64,000 bases of DNA from positions 2,639,305-2,703,304 of the forward strand of contig JAJEKV010000062.1 in assembly GCA_021234155.1 (NCBI GenBank), written 5' to 3'. Position 1 is the first letter of the stretch. Each line of letters opens with the position of its first letter. Shown piece after piece: positions 35,124-46,954 of the stretch. Both the position numbers and the translations under genes were made by a program. Under the pieces are notes generated by a model. The model searched no databases. It had not been told where the DNA came from and worked only from the letters and a program-made list of their open reading frames with translations. The DNA comes from Isoetes taiwanensis. Taxonomy: Eukaryota; Streptophyta; Lycopodiopsida; Isoetales; Isoetaceae.

Positions 35124-36185
35124 TGGCTGACTACCAGAGAACTTCCTTAGCTATAAGCCAAGCCGCTAAGAAACACCCAAGTGTTGAGTCGAGTCGCGAA
35201 TCATGTCGCGAGAGAAAAGATGAATGCCGGGCATGGAACAAATGCAACAAGAATTAACCACCGGATCCAAGGCGAAGGTAAGGTTATGGCCAAGGATGGG
35301 GAGAAGAAGGATGAGAGATCAAGGTTAGAGTAGAATGCTTGATGTTGATGATATGGCTAGCGAGAACAAAGGATCCAAAAATGAAATATCGTGACAAGGT
35401 TGCAATAAGGACGTAAAAAACGTCAATGACAAGGATGGTGTCAATAGATCATGTCTGTGATAAATCAAGAGATTGTATAATGCAATAAAAGATGTGCCGA
35501 ATCCCAAAAACAAATAAAGAACCCAACCTAACAAGGGTATGCCAATCAATTCGATCAATATAAAAAGAGCCCTGGCAAGTTAACTAATTATGTGTGAACA
35601 AACTAAAACAAGGTGCTGCGCACGAAGGGTTGCCCTCTGGTGTCCTGGAGGGATGTGCGCATAGTCTTTGATGTATAGTGCTCCGAACTAAGAATTAAGT
35701 TCATGATTCTTTAACTTTGTTGATCTCAACAAAACTAATGTTAAAATATGCTTTGCAAGTTGAAGCTCTATTAAAAAACATATGCGGCAACAAGAAGCTT
35801 TGCTCAAAAATATTTGTGGCAACAAGAAGCTTTGCAACAGGAAGTTTTGCTAGATGTGTATATTGGCAACGACGGTTTGCTAGGTATGTATCTCTGCAAG
35901 AAGATCCAGAAGTCTGCAAGAAGTTCTCAGAAAAGCTTAGCAAGAAGCTCATGTTGTTTTACTTGCTAGGCGTAATAGATGCCCCGATTTCCCTTCCGTT
36001 AATTCTCAAGTATTGGCTTTAAGCCATCATTGTTAATGTCACAGACAACAGAAATTTGATAGCAAGCAGCAGAAACTTGGAGGCAGACATAGTGACAGAT
36101 ACAACAAGTATGATCACATTATGATGATATATTGGAAGGGAAGGACAATACAAAGATGATTTAGCCATTTGATAAGGAAAGAAAC
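35124..36185. other. Intergenic with a degenerate minisatellite
   Basis: No gene is recognisable. At about 35,755-35,955 variants of GCAACAAGAAGCTTTGC recur four or five times. They keep an open frame on both strands that I take to be a repeat effect. Confidence 0.4.
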
Positions 36186-36189
36186 CTCT

Positions 36190-36376
36190 CCGGTTAGCGG
36201 TTTCGAGATTGGGTATCCAACAATAGAAGCCACTGCCAGTTTACAGTCAATAATGGGTTTGGAGCAGTTATTAGTATATTTCGAGTATGAACTAGCATAT
36301 ACATGGAATATGCCACAAACCCGAGAATGGTGACCCAAAAACCATAGCTCAAAAAAAAAAAAAAAAAAAAAAAAAA
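36190..36376 (+). repeat. Dispersed retroposon-like repeat with poly(A), copy 1
   Basis: The unit contains GCCAGTTTACAGTCAATAAT, then GCATATACATGGAATATGCC and ACCCAAAAA, and ends in a run of about 26 A (to 36,376). Related sequences lie at 41,836-42,010 and, in part, at 40,907-40,986. The A-run suggests copying through RNA. No tRNA-type A or B box was clear, so I do not call it a SINE. Confidence 0.45.
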
Positions 36377-38480
36377 GAGCATGGACGTCTATCACAAGCA
36401 ACCAGGATACTTGGTCGCCAGAAAGCCCACGACTTATTTGTAGCTATAGCCGCACAATATCGGGAAGCCTCTACTCTCCTATAGAACTGTCCTACAATGA
36501 GCCAGAACCTTGAATCCCTCGTGCAAAGCACGATAAAAATGATATCTGTTGGAATACAAATAAAAGGGCTATGGAGCCATGTTCAGGAAACCAGTTTTTC
36601 CAAGGTCCGGTCTAATGATGAATCAAGTCTACATTCCAATACTTTCCAAAATTGGTGTCCACCTCTTTCTGTTTTTAGACCATTGCAACAAAGGGTAGAC
36701 CATTGCAACAAAGGGCATTGAAAATGCCTGAAGATAGAAACAAGACCAACAAACCGCTCATACTCCCTGAATTATAAGACTTTTCATACAATCCTATACA
36801 TAAATCATAGTGAACCACTGCAAGAATACCTTGCCATAGTACTAAACAAATTGTGGAAAGTTTAATTGCATGTTGTTTTCAACATTGAATAAGGTAAGAA
36901 TTGGATTATGCAAGAGGTGTAAATGGCGGTTTACTTCCATATGCAAATATACGCCTCATGCCATTTATATTTAGCACCACTCTCTATTTGTTGATTTTGA
37001 AACAATGAAAAATATTAACGGCAAAACCATATAGAAGTCTCCAAATGTATATTCGGCAAAACCATATAGAAGTCTCCAAATGTATATTGGTGTGTATATT
37101 GTTATCAATGGTATTAACAATGTTGATTATTATCTCCTATGCATGTTTGATGCGAAGTTGAATAGTCGTGCGAATTCTTAAGTGATTTCAGCTATTAACG
37201 AATTCCAAAGGTCTGGCAAGGATTCATATATGTGTTAAACTTGACCATTGCAGGATGTGTAAAGTGTGAATAAGCAAAAAGAAAAATGTACTAATGAACA
37301 TATGATGCACTTCTGATTTTACATTAGCTTTCGGACTTTAAAACTTGTATGGAAGAATCCTTAAAGTCCAAGGCTATGTTCACTTCATCTGTAATACCAC
37401 TACAAATGGAGATATCATTTATTTCACTTCTTTGACCATTTTCTTCAGAAAGATAAATATTTTCCATTTCAAAACATGCACTTTCAAGAGACTAAAAGTA
37501 GACGCCCCCGCTTGCACTGCATGAAATAATTGAATTAAAAACAATGAAGACATGAAATCATAGTTTTAGCATAAAATCAAACATCAAGGCGTATGGATTG
37601 AAGATGCAAACAAATACATCTAGACAAGTTTATGTAGAAGCATACCTTCCTGCAACTGCAATCCCATTCGCAATCTCACATCACTTCAGTGGGCTCTTGC
37701 AATCCATGCTTGATATGACTTCTCCTTTTCTCGTCTAAACAGCAGAGGTTATTATTCGACTATAAGAATATCTTACAAAAGCCCAACAACATTCTATTCT
37801 GTATCCTTAATTTCAATCATCCTAAAGAAGCAGAATGTCCCAACTCCTGTTAACTTGCAAATGGAGTCCTTTACAATGGCAAGTGTAATAGAACAGTGCC
37901 TAGAGTGTGAATGAGAAAATCCTTGCGACAACACCTTGGGTATAACATGCCTAGCAATAGTTATCGAAGCTTTGTCTTGAATATTTCCTGCTCCTTAATA
38001 ATCCACCAGAAAACTTCCAGTGACATTGAAATTTTCAGCATGCCATCCAAAGGCTACAAAACATGCTGCTTTTCACAGCATGGTCAACCCTTATGTGTCG
38101 CCTTTGAAAACTTGTGCATGGAGACACAATACAAAGAGAAACTATTCATCACCGAAGCCATATCACAAATACCTCAAGAACTTGCAAAAAGCCACTAAGA
38201 CATGTAGCAACCAAATGGCTTCCCTCAGAGGATATGCTTAACCCAGAACATCCCCTCAGCTCTGTAGATTTTCAAATTGGTGAAGTTGACGCACATGCAT
38301 CCCATGCAATACATCCTAAAATATACCCAAACTGCACTAGTCTTTGTTGTTTAGCTGCAAGTCTTCAAAAAAATGCTTCTAAGAAAGTAACTAACATGCT
38401 TCATAAGGAAATTTAGATGCAACAGCCAGAAACAGAGTGAAAAGTTTTATTGCAAATTACAATTTCACATCCCCCTCTAC
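36377..38480. other. Intergenic, small tandem duplications only
   Basis: No coding gene is recognised. TAGACCATTGCAACAAAGGG is tandemly doubled at about 36,676-36,716. A 35-base unit (GGCAAAACCATATAGAAGTC and following) is doubled at 37,020-37,088. Downstream exons of the WD40 gene at 38.5 kb could lie here, but I cannot see them. Confidence 0.35.
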
Positions 38481-38914
38481 CTTCATCTACATTCCAAATC
38501 TTTACTGTTCCATCCCAAGATGTTGTTACCAACTTTGAAGTATTTGTATTGAAACGCAAGCAAGAAACTGCATCATCATGCACCCAAACCTGCAAAAGCA
38601 TATTACTGGCTCAGAGATTATAATAATACCAGAACACAAAGAACTAAAAAGAACAGACCTTCCCAAGTGACCGTCCATAGTCCACCGAGTAGGCATAAAC
38701 ACAGTTGTCATATTAGCCAACAAGAACAACCTACTAAACAAGCTGGATGAATCATACAGACTTGGTTGAACAACAATTACCAACATCCAGTACATGGTAC
38801 AGATCAAGCATACATACAGGATCCATCACTCGTCGGCACAAGTGCAAGCGAAGAAAGAGGCAAGTTCCCCAGCTTAGTTGAGCGTACTGTGAACCCTTCC
38901 GAAATAGAATGAAC
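38481..38914 (-). pseudogene. BEACH/WD40 (FAN/GFS12-like) gene exons, partial
   Basis: Three exon-like pieces read in order on the minus strand. 38,914-38,818 follows a TTTTTCAG acceptor and gives VHSISEGFTVRSTKLGNLPL and SSLALVPTSDGS before GTATGT. The next gives DNCVYAYSVDYGRSLGK, ending at 38,659 before GTCTGT. 38,589-38,481 follows TTTTGCAG and gives VWVHDDAVSCLRFNTNTSKL and VTTSWDGTVKIWNVDE before GTAGAG. HDDAVS and SWDGTVK are the WD40 landmarks of FAN/NSMAF and plant GFS12-type proteins. A stop lies directly upstream of the middle piece, and no BEACH or kinase part is visible. It may therefore be a gene fragment, though distant exons cannot be excluded. Confidence 0.5.
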
Positions 38915-39184
38915 CTGAAAAAGATTTTCCATACCGAGAAGAATGAGTAATCTAGCATCAATCCTATTGCAGCATTTTGACTGTGTACATGCAGCCCTCT
39001 TGAAACCACTTCTTTTCCCACTCATGTGGCTAAGAAGATAAGCCTTTGCAGTACCACTTATTTTAAGACTTAGCTCTTGGGCAGATTGTTGTTCAACTAA
39101 CTAGGACAACATCCTCCTGCAATTTTTGCTGTGGATACCCAGTTGAGGATTTAAGTTTAAGAACTAATATAAAACCCAAAAATG

Positions 39185-39530
39185 ATCAGGCCAGGCTATG
39201 GGGAATCCTAGAAAATGCACACCATCCAGAACTAGCAGGATCGCTTCCCCACAAGCATTGCATCCAGAATTGGCAGGTGCATTCCCTCCAGTAGCATTCC
39301 AACCAGAACTGGCGGATTCGCTCTCTACAACGACATTCCATCCAGAACCAGAAACTGTTCCATGGGATGCCCATCTCTGTGCAGCTTCAGAACTAGCTCC
39401 ATGAGTACCGTTCCACCCATTTGCACCAGCCCAGCAGGAGTTACCCCAATTAGACTCTGCTACATGAGCACCACCTCCCCAACCTACTGTAACGTTACAG
39501 AACCAGGAACTGCCAATTTTTTTAAGGTCT
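39185..39530 (-). CDS. W/G-rich exon-like stretch
   Basis: The minus strand is open and rich in Trp and Gly: VGWGGGAHVAESNWGNSCW, then AGANGWNGTHGASSEAAQRW and SGWNATGGNAPANSGCN. Spaced GW/WG pairs recall the Argonaute-hook repeats of NRPE1 and KTF1, but the number of pairs is small. An alternative is an ordinary low-complexity exon of an RNA-binding protein. The edges are not set, and a link with the WD40 pieces next to it is unproven. Confidence 0.3.
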
Positions 39531-40057
39531 CCCAGCACTATTTGCCTGGCCAGTTGCATCAGCAGCATCTCCTAAATCAACAAATTCCTGCAAGCTTTAC
39601 AATCTTATCTACATCCTCAGTACTCAAGTAACAAAACCATGGTGACACCTCCTTCCAGCTTCTCTCATACATGACAACCACAGTTAATCCCAAACCTCCA
39701 AGCTACAGCCTCTGCAAGGCTATTAAGATGTCAACTCCGGATTATACACATCTGATTGCAACCAAATCATACATAAGCCCACTTACAATTAAACATCTGC
39801 AGACAGCGCCTATAAAATATCTAGATCATTTGATATATTACCTAGTATCTAGGTTAATAATACTGTTAATTCTCCATTTTGTCGCACACATCAACAATTT
39901 TAGCTTCAAGATAACAAAAGCAGCATCAAACTCTCAAGATGTTGATATGTCTGCACAAATAGAATTTTCTCTGCATAGAATTTTGTGGTGTGTGACTAGC
40001 ATCACTATATGTTGCGTCTAGCTTGTAAAAAGCTAAGCTTTCTTTATCAAGACCTGC

Positions 40058-41915
40058 AGCACAACGAACACCTACGCAAATTTTATTGAAAGTTTTATTG
40101 AAAACCGGATTTCCTCAGTGACCTAAAAGATCCATATACAAAATTTTCCTATCTTATGAAAGGTTCCTCATTCTGGATTTAAATCTGACTTTGGCACATC
40201 AAATCAGAAGCTTGAATATATAGCTTGAGCTCTCATAAAGCTTTGACGTTTCCCAGACATTGGCAAGGAGAAACATGGGAAAGTGGAGAGAAGAAATTCT
40301 ACACTATGCAAAACTTTAAATGATATCTGGCTTAGAAATGCATTTGGGCTATTCTCCACTTATCTTACCCTGAACCACAAAGGGATGCACCAGCGAAATC
40401 ATTGGAGTCAATACATATCTGTATAATATTTTGGTTTCTTTTGTTTGTATGATAATTAGCCCATTCTCTAACTAAGTAGAGCTAAATCATGTTAAACATG
40501 CAAGATATCCAGTAAATCTTAAGCTTCAAGCATGGTAACTTCGAATCTGACAAATGCCAAAAATGAAGATGCAAGCATAGCAATACCTCATAGCAATGTC
40601 GCAGAAGGGTTTTGCTTTGTTCCAGATCCGTCCAGCTCCAGCACAGTCATCCATAAGCTTGCCATTGCCATAGCTTACCATGAGCTTACCATATGACCTC
40701 CAGATCTGCCTAAGAGGATCCGGCTTGCTTTGCATTTGTATTTGCAGCAGCAGGTTGCTGATTATAATTATTCCAAGCATACTCGTTTGCATAAGCATCC
40801 CGGTTTGCATTCCCATTATGAGCAATCATTCATGAGCAAGTACTCCATATTCTTGTTTAAAGGAGCATAAGCTCGATCAGGATGATTTTACCCGAAGCAA
40901 CCAATTACCGGTTACCCGGTTTCCAGAGTGGCTGCGCAGCAAAGAAATGACCGCCAGTTTACAGACAATAGAGGGTTTTTAGCAGTAGCACAACGAACAC
41001 CTACGCAAATTTTATTGAAAGTTTTATTGAAAACCGGATGTCCTCAGTGACCTAAAAGATCCATATACAAAATTTTCCTATCTTATGAAAGGTTCCTCAT
41101 TCTGGATTTAAATCTGACTTTGGCACATCAAATCAGAAGCTTGAATATATAGCTTGAGCTCTCATAAAGCTTTGACGTTTCCCAGACATTGGCAAGGAGA
41201 AACATGGGAAAGTGGAGAGAAGAAATTCTACACTATGCAAAACTTTAAATGATATCTGGCTTAGAAATGCATTTGGGCTATTCTCCACTTATCTTACCCT
41301 GAACCACAAAGGGATGCACCAGCGAAATCATTGGAGTCAATACATATCTGTATAATATTTTGGTTTCTTTTGTTTGTATGATAATTAGCCCATTCTCTAA
41401 CTAAGTAGAGCTAAATCATGTTAAACATGCAAGATATCCAGTAAATCTTAAGCTTCAAGCATGGTAACTTCGAATCTGACAAATGCCAAAAATGAAGATG
41501 CAAGCATAGCAATACCTCATAGCAATGTCGCAGAAGGGTTTTGCTTTGTTCCAGATCCGTCCAGCTCCAGCACAGTCATCCATAAGCTTGCCATTGCCAT
41601 AGCTTACCATGAGCTTACCATATGACCTCCAGATCTGCCTAAGAGGATCCGGCTTGCTTTGCATTTGTATTTGCAGCAGCAGGTTGCTGATTATAATTAT
41701 TCCAAGCATACTCGTTTGCATAAGCATCCCGGTTTGCATTCCCATTATGAGCAATCATTCATGAGCAAGTACTCCATATTCTTGTTTAAAGGAGCATAAG
41801 CTCGATCAGGATGATTTTACCCGAAGCAACCAATTACCGGTTACCCGGTTTCCAGAGTGGCTGCGCAGCAAAGAAATGACCGCCAGTTTACAGACAATAG
41901 AGGGTTTTTAGCAGT
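40058..41915. repeat. 929-bp head-to-tail tandem duplication
   Basis: Copy 1 is 40,058-40,986 and copy 2 is 40,987-41,915. I found a single substitution (GGATTTCC against GGATGTCC near the start). Each copy carries the same 99-codon minus-strand open frame, and a second frame with NGNANRDAYANEYAWNNYNQ that looks like a Q/N-rich exon. The duplication is very recent, or else an assembly effect. Confidence 0.92.
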
Positions 41916-42015
41916 CATTAGCATATTCCAAGCATATACTGGCATATACTTGAGATATGCCAAAAGCCCACATAAACAAGGGTTTGCCCCCCTAGGGGCA
42001 ACCCAAAAATGAGGA
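41836..42015 (+). repeat. Dispersed retroposon-like repeat, copy 2
   Basis: It is related to 36,190-36,376 over about 150 bases (GCCAGTTTACAGACAATAGA, GGCATATACTTGAGATATGC, CAACCCAAAAATG). It lacks a long A-run. It overlaps the end of the 929-bp duplication, whose junction lies within this repeat. Confidence 0.45.
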
Positions 42016-42079
42016 AAGTAAAAGCATAATGAGTTATCAATGGTATTGAAATTAATTTCCAGAGAAATGGGAACTATAG

Positions 42080-44060
42080 AGAATGAGTCCCGAAAAGACA
42101 ACGTAGAACGAGAATGTAGCCAACATAAAACCCATGTCACAAAAACTCAATGGAATGCCAAACGCAAATATATTTTTTTTTTTTGAAGGACAACAAACTT
42201 TATTGAAACTCCAAGCCAAAAGCAAAATACAAATGCAGAGGCGGGAATAAAGTCTCAGAGGATAATCATGATCCACTGAGTAGAACCACCAGCCTATGCA
42301 TAAGACAATACACTCAAATAGGACTCAAATATCAACTGTCGCTTGGTAGGAGCAAGCGAAGAGCAATGGTAAGCCTTAACAATTCTAGCTTGTGCATCCT
42401 GGAGGACAATTGCAGGAGGAATATCCAAACCCTGAAAGATAGACAGTCTTCTGCGCTTCCAGATGGACCACAACAATCATCCTGATGCTAAATGAAATGC
42501 TTGGCTCCGCAACTTATTCCAAGTATCCGGATAGACAGCCAGAAGCACTTGCTGACTTGTCAATGTCACATGAAAAAGAGAAAGCAGCCAAGACCATACA
42601 GGCTGGAGATGAGCACATAAAAAGAAACAATGCTCAATGGTCTCGTCGTGAAGAATCTGCCACCAAAGCACAGCCACCTTAGGATGAAGTAGTTTGTCCC
42701 AAGCCCAAGTCCACATACGTCTCCAATTAGGAGGTGAAAGCTGAAGGGACCACCTAGTGGATGGCGGAAGGATATCACTATTGACAAGCAGCCTATACAT
42801 AGAGTTCACAAGCCTATGCTCATGAATACTCTGGTGGGAAACCCACATGCACCCTTCAATAGCCTCCGGAGCAACCAATGGCAGAGTACTAGCAACCTTT
42901 TGCCAAATAGGTCTGTCCCATCGAGACAATGAGAATTTTGTTTGAAAGATTTGCCATGTCGCTAACTGGCCAGAATCATACCATGCCGCAACTGTCAAGA
43001 TTCCAGCTAACCTCCAGCGCCGTTGAGTTAACGGATGAACCGAGGCACAAAGTGGAAGATTATTTTCCACAGGTATCCACCAACAAGGGGCACTCAGCTG
43101 ATGACATGCAACAAGATCAATCCGAAATAGGGTCTATATTATCTCCCATGACTTCAGCAAGCCTTTCAAAAAAGAAGAGGCATTAGGAAAAGGGCATAGC
43201 TGATAAAAGAGACTCCAAGGGAGAAGCGGTTTTAATGAAGCTTTTCCAAAAGGAACACAATGTGCAAGTGACTGCTTCACCAATCACACTCCAGGTGAGT
43301 CAACCATATCCTTAAGGATCCTCCAAATGAATTTAGAAATTAGAATCTTACTCTGCAAATGGAAGTCTGTCATACCCAAACCACCTGCGAATTTTGGCTT
43401 GGTGCACTTGGACCATGCAACCTTGACCACAGCATGCTCCTCAGTCCCACCCCAAATAAAGTTACGGACAATCGTAACAATCACCTGAAATTTTGACTGA
43501 GAAGCCAGAAGGGCAGAGGCCATATAAACATGGGAATTACTTAACACATGCTTAGCAACAGTTATTCGCGCTGGCAGAGAGAGCTTAGCAGTATTCCACC
43601 AAAACAAATGCTTACGCAACCCTTCAATGATAATATCCCAAGCATCAGAGGTAGAAATATGAATACCCACAGATATACCAAGAAGTTTAATAGCCTTCCC
43701 ATGAGGAAGCACCTTCCAAGGAAAATCCGCAACACAAGAAGGCACAACCCCATCAAGCGTCCATAATGCAGAACACTTTGGCCAACCAACAAGAACTCCA
43801 GATGCTAAAGAGAAAGTATCAAGAAGAAGCTTTGCATTTTGAAGATTGTCTGTATCAGCAACAAGAAAGAGGAACGTGTCATCAGCATACTGGTTACAAA
43901 TTTCCTGTGAACCATCCTCCATACTCAACCCCTGCACTATCCCATCCTGCATAACTAGAAAATATGTCATAACTAGAAAAATGAGAACGCAAAAAGAGAA
44001 TGTATCCAATATAGAATCCATGTCACTTGGAGTGCCAAATGCAAATACATCATAACTAGA
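42080..44060. repeat. Older tandem repeat split by LINE C
   Basis: About 42,105-42,170 and 43,990-44,045 share GAGAATGTA(G/T)CCAA(C/T)ATA, CCCATGTCAC-like and GTGCCAAATGCAAATA-like sequence at roughly 80% identity. They are too diverged for a target duplication, so LINE C landed inside an older tandem repeat. Confidence 0.45.
42173..43953 (-). mobile_element. L1-type LINE, 5'-truncated (LINE C)
   Basis: The minus strand starts within the reverse transcriptase: VQGLSMEDGSQEICNQYADD (about 43.9 kb) with the YADD catalytic motif. The thumb follows with IKLLGISVGIH, RNFIWGG and KFAGGLGMTDFHLQSKILIS. After a frame change comes the zf-RVT zinc-binding part (WDKLLHPKVAVLWWQILHDE, then EHCFFLCAHLQPVWSWL at 42.6 kb). 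The 3' end has AATAAA and a poly(A) run (T-run at 42,172-42,184 on the plus strand). This is the plant L1 pattern and a different family from LINE A and B. The 5' truncation fits incomplete reverse transcription. Confidence 0.85.
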
Positions 44061-45975
44061 AAAAATCTGAAATAATATATGATAATGAGCAAGAGTACCT
44101 CCTGAAAAGCCTAAAACCGTAAAAAACGATGACAGGAAAAATTATGTAAACTAAATTTTGCCAAATAAACAATTCTATGACAAAAAATGCAATGCAACAC
44201 ATTTGAAAAGCAATGTGAAACTAGGACATAAAAGGAAGCAATAGTTTTGAAATAAGACGTTATAAGGAGAATCAATAACATGTCGAAACCTATTAATATA
44301 TACTGCAATATAAAGCGTACTTACTAGAACGAGGGACGAGGTTGAGGTAGAAGGTAGAGGTCGCAGACACGGGAGCACAAAGTCAAGAGTAAGATTAAGA
44401 ACCCTTGAATATAAGCCCAAAGACGAGGAGTATGACGAAAACAATGGACAAGGTTGAGTTAGACTCATGTTATGTGAAATGTCTGCCCAGATATGACCCA
44501 ATATAGGCACACTAAACAAATTAAATAAGCAGCATTTATAGATCAGGTAAAGTTAGAGGTGGCAGACACATTAGCGCAAAGTCAAAAGTCAAGAGGAAGG
44601 TCAAGAAGCAAAATGAGGACGGCATCAAATAGAAGTCCTTAGCAAAGAGCTGCATAAGGTCTGTGGAATGGTCTGGAACAATAATAGGAGAGCGAAGGTG
44701 AATATTAAGAGAGCCAAGGTCTGGTCAAGCTAGCAGAGTAGAAATGGATGGTGGCGCCATAAAAAATAGTACCACATGCCTAAAGCCACGAATAAATGCC
44801 CCAGTACGAATAATACATAGACAAACGAGGGACGAGATTGAGGAAGAGGTTATAGACATTGTTAGCACAAATCAAGAGGAAGGTTAAGAAGGAAATCGAG
44901 ATTAAAATTAAATCTGGAACAATTCTTCCAGACTCAAATCATAAGAGATGTCGAAGTGGATCAACAATATAAAACAGTATAATGCAAAACTAGAACCCGT
45001 TCAATATAATACCTCGTTCCCAAAACTCAACGTAGTTCGAATTGCATCGACAAAACTGAATATACTTTAAGTCCATGTAATGCCAAGTATCAAAAACTCA
45101 AAGAATGTATGATGATAAGGCGTAAGGAGAGATAATGCCCACACAAATGCAAATCCAAGTGTAAGTGCAGATGAAAAAAATGGAACTCACGATACACGTT
45201 ACCTGGAATGCTAACATACAAGATCCAACGTTAGGTAGAAAAAAATGCACCAGAAAGAAGTGGGTAAAGGAAGGCAAATAGTGCAATAGTTGTGCTTGAG
45301 CAAGACTGAAAGAGGCAACACAGAACAAGACTGGAGGCGTCAAGGGGGAGGCTGCAATCAAATATAGCAATCCCGTAGTTGAGCTTAACGAAGAAGAGAA
45401 AAAAGAGAAATTTGACAGTTGATGCTGCAAGGGATACTGAAACCATTGATGTAGTTTCCTGCAAAAGCTAATGCGAGATTGCATGCAGCTCGATGTAGAA
45501 TTATTGTGGTAGAAAGCAGGCAAAGAAGTCGCATTATTGTGGTAGAAAGCAGGCAAAGAAGTCGCGACACCACTTGTAGGCGAATACTGTCGGAGGACAA
45601 TTGAAAGGGAAAAGAAATATTCTAGAAAATGTGGATGAGAAATGTCCTGCCTAAACCTATCTATTTTTTCATGTAGGTACATGCTCTTTGCGAGGTTGAT
45701 AGACTGCACTGCTCAAGGTGAATTTTTTTTTTCTCAAGGTGAATTCTATATCAACATATTCCAAGTTTTTAAGCCAGCATTACGTTGCCTTCAAAGGAAC
45801 AGGATTGGAATTTCCTTATTCATAGCAACCGCGGAGGCATGTAAAGTTCTAATTGTGCATACAACCAAAGGCCTGTACACACTTCTCGTGTATTACAGTT
45901 ACAACTCTTATGGAGTAAAGGGCTCAATTTTCTTGAGCCCACAATAAATAATAAAATATTGATGGGAAGCACAGG
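44061..45975. other. Degenerate tandem repeats, no gene
   Basis: Three copies of a 200-280-base unit containing ACGAGGGACGAGGTTGAGG, AGCACAAAGTCAAGAG and AGGAAGGTTAAGAAG start near 44,330, 44,545 and 44,822. ATTATTGTGGTAGAAAGCAG and the 13 following bases are tandemly doubled at 45,500-45,565. The open minus-strand frame of 203 codons here (45,098-45,709) is hydrophobic, includes the doubled unit and has no family motif, so I do not call it a gene. Confidence 0.4.
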
Positions 45976-46954
45976 CTACTTCCCTTTTAATTTACAGTAC
46001 GCATAAAAACAAGACCCCAAAAATCCAAACAAGAACCATCCAAACAATATTGTCCCAAGATCCTTTATATTCCCACACATCATCTGTGTCAATGGTGAGT
46101 TGAGTGATGTGTTCAAAAATATAAAATAATTAAGACAGAATGCTAAGATGCACGAAAGCGATAGTATGGCCTGAAAACCTGGTGAATGCATATATGGAAA
46201 TCACAGTGCTGTGCCAAGCTCACCAGTCAGAAAGGTCCACAAAAGTAGTAATGGGCCACAGATCAATCCATTACATCACATTAATCCAAAACTATTAAGC
46301 CCAGTTGCTTTTCCAACACGGGCAATCATAGCAAGATAAATAGCAGTTGTGATATTGGAAGCAATCACCATAGAATATCCACCAATATCAAATGAGAAAT
46401 CCTTAACTCCAGCAAGTAATGCCCCTATCACAATAACAAACACACTGCCAACAATGGGGGAGGAATGTCGTTGACCCATGATTACATATTCTATAACCAT
46501 TGTAAAGAAGACGGTGGTTCTACGCAGGGTTGTATACATGGGTACACTAACTCCTCTTAGCGATGCCATCCCAACTACCATGTACAATAGATACGACAAG
46601 GAAAGTGGAGATGTTTTCTTCAACAGTCGAAGTGGAACCATTCCTCTTACTGGAGCATCTTTCCCAAGAAGGTCCATATGCTCTATCTCAAATGTTATTA
46701 CATTCCAAGGGCGTAAAACATACAGGAGCAGGGTCGAGCTTACCATCTGACTGAAAAAGCGTAATAACATTTGCACATGGAAATGCGTATGATGATAATG
46801 CTGCCTTGTTGAAGAGCAGTAACATTACAGCACAGGCCATGTAAGATAAGGCAGCAAACAATCCTTTTTTGCTCATCTTATCGCTCTTCCTGGAATGCTC
46901 TTCGTCCCCCATAACTGTCCCAACCGACTGTGATTTATCAACAGGGAGCATCAT
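45976..46954 (-). pseudogene. Intronless UDP-sugar transporter copy (SLC35D/UTR7-like)
   Basis: The minus strand encodes a nucleotide-sugar transporter of the Golgi/ER type. The N-terminal part reads KKGLFAALSYMACAVMLLLF, then NKAALSSYAFPCANVITLF. The core has VSVPMYTTLRRTTVFFTMVI, SFDIGGYSMVIASNITTAIY and GKATGLNSFGLM. The C-terminal part has SPGFQAILSLSC, LNYFIFLNTSLNSPLTQMMC and ends FLGSCFYAYCKLKGK. The normal gene has several introns; this copy has none, so it is probably processed. Damage: a 4-base repeat (TCAGTCAG, near 46,750) shifts the frame after VITLFQ; a TGA replaces the Trp after FGLM (46,276-46,278); another stop lies before FPYMHSPGF; and about 15 residues are missing after GWFLFG. 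I saw no clear poly(A) or target duplication. Confidence 0.8.

Noticed and set aside
40526-41754. Two identical 99-residue minus-strand proteins
   Set aside because: They are duplicated by the 929-bp tandem repeat. The sequence is Met/Ile/Gln-rich, and another frame looks more exon-like, so I do not call a gene.
36190-42015. The dispersed poly(A) repeat as a tRNA-derived SINE
   Set aside because: I could not identify A and B boxes, and only one copy has an A-run.
45098-45709. A 203-codon hydrophobic minus-strand protein
   Set aside because: It includes a 33-base tandem duplication, has no family motif and overlaps degenerate repeat sequence.
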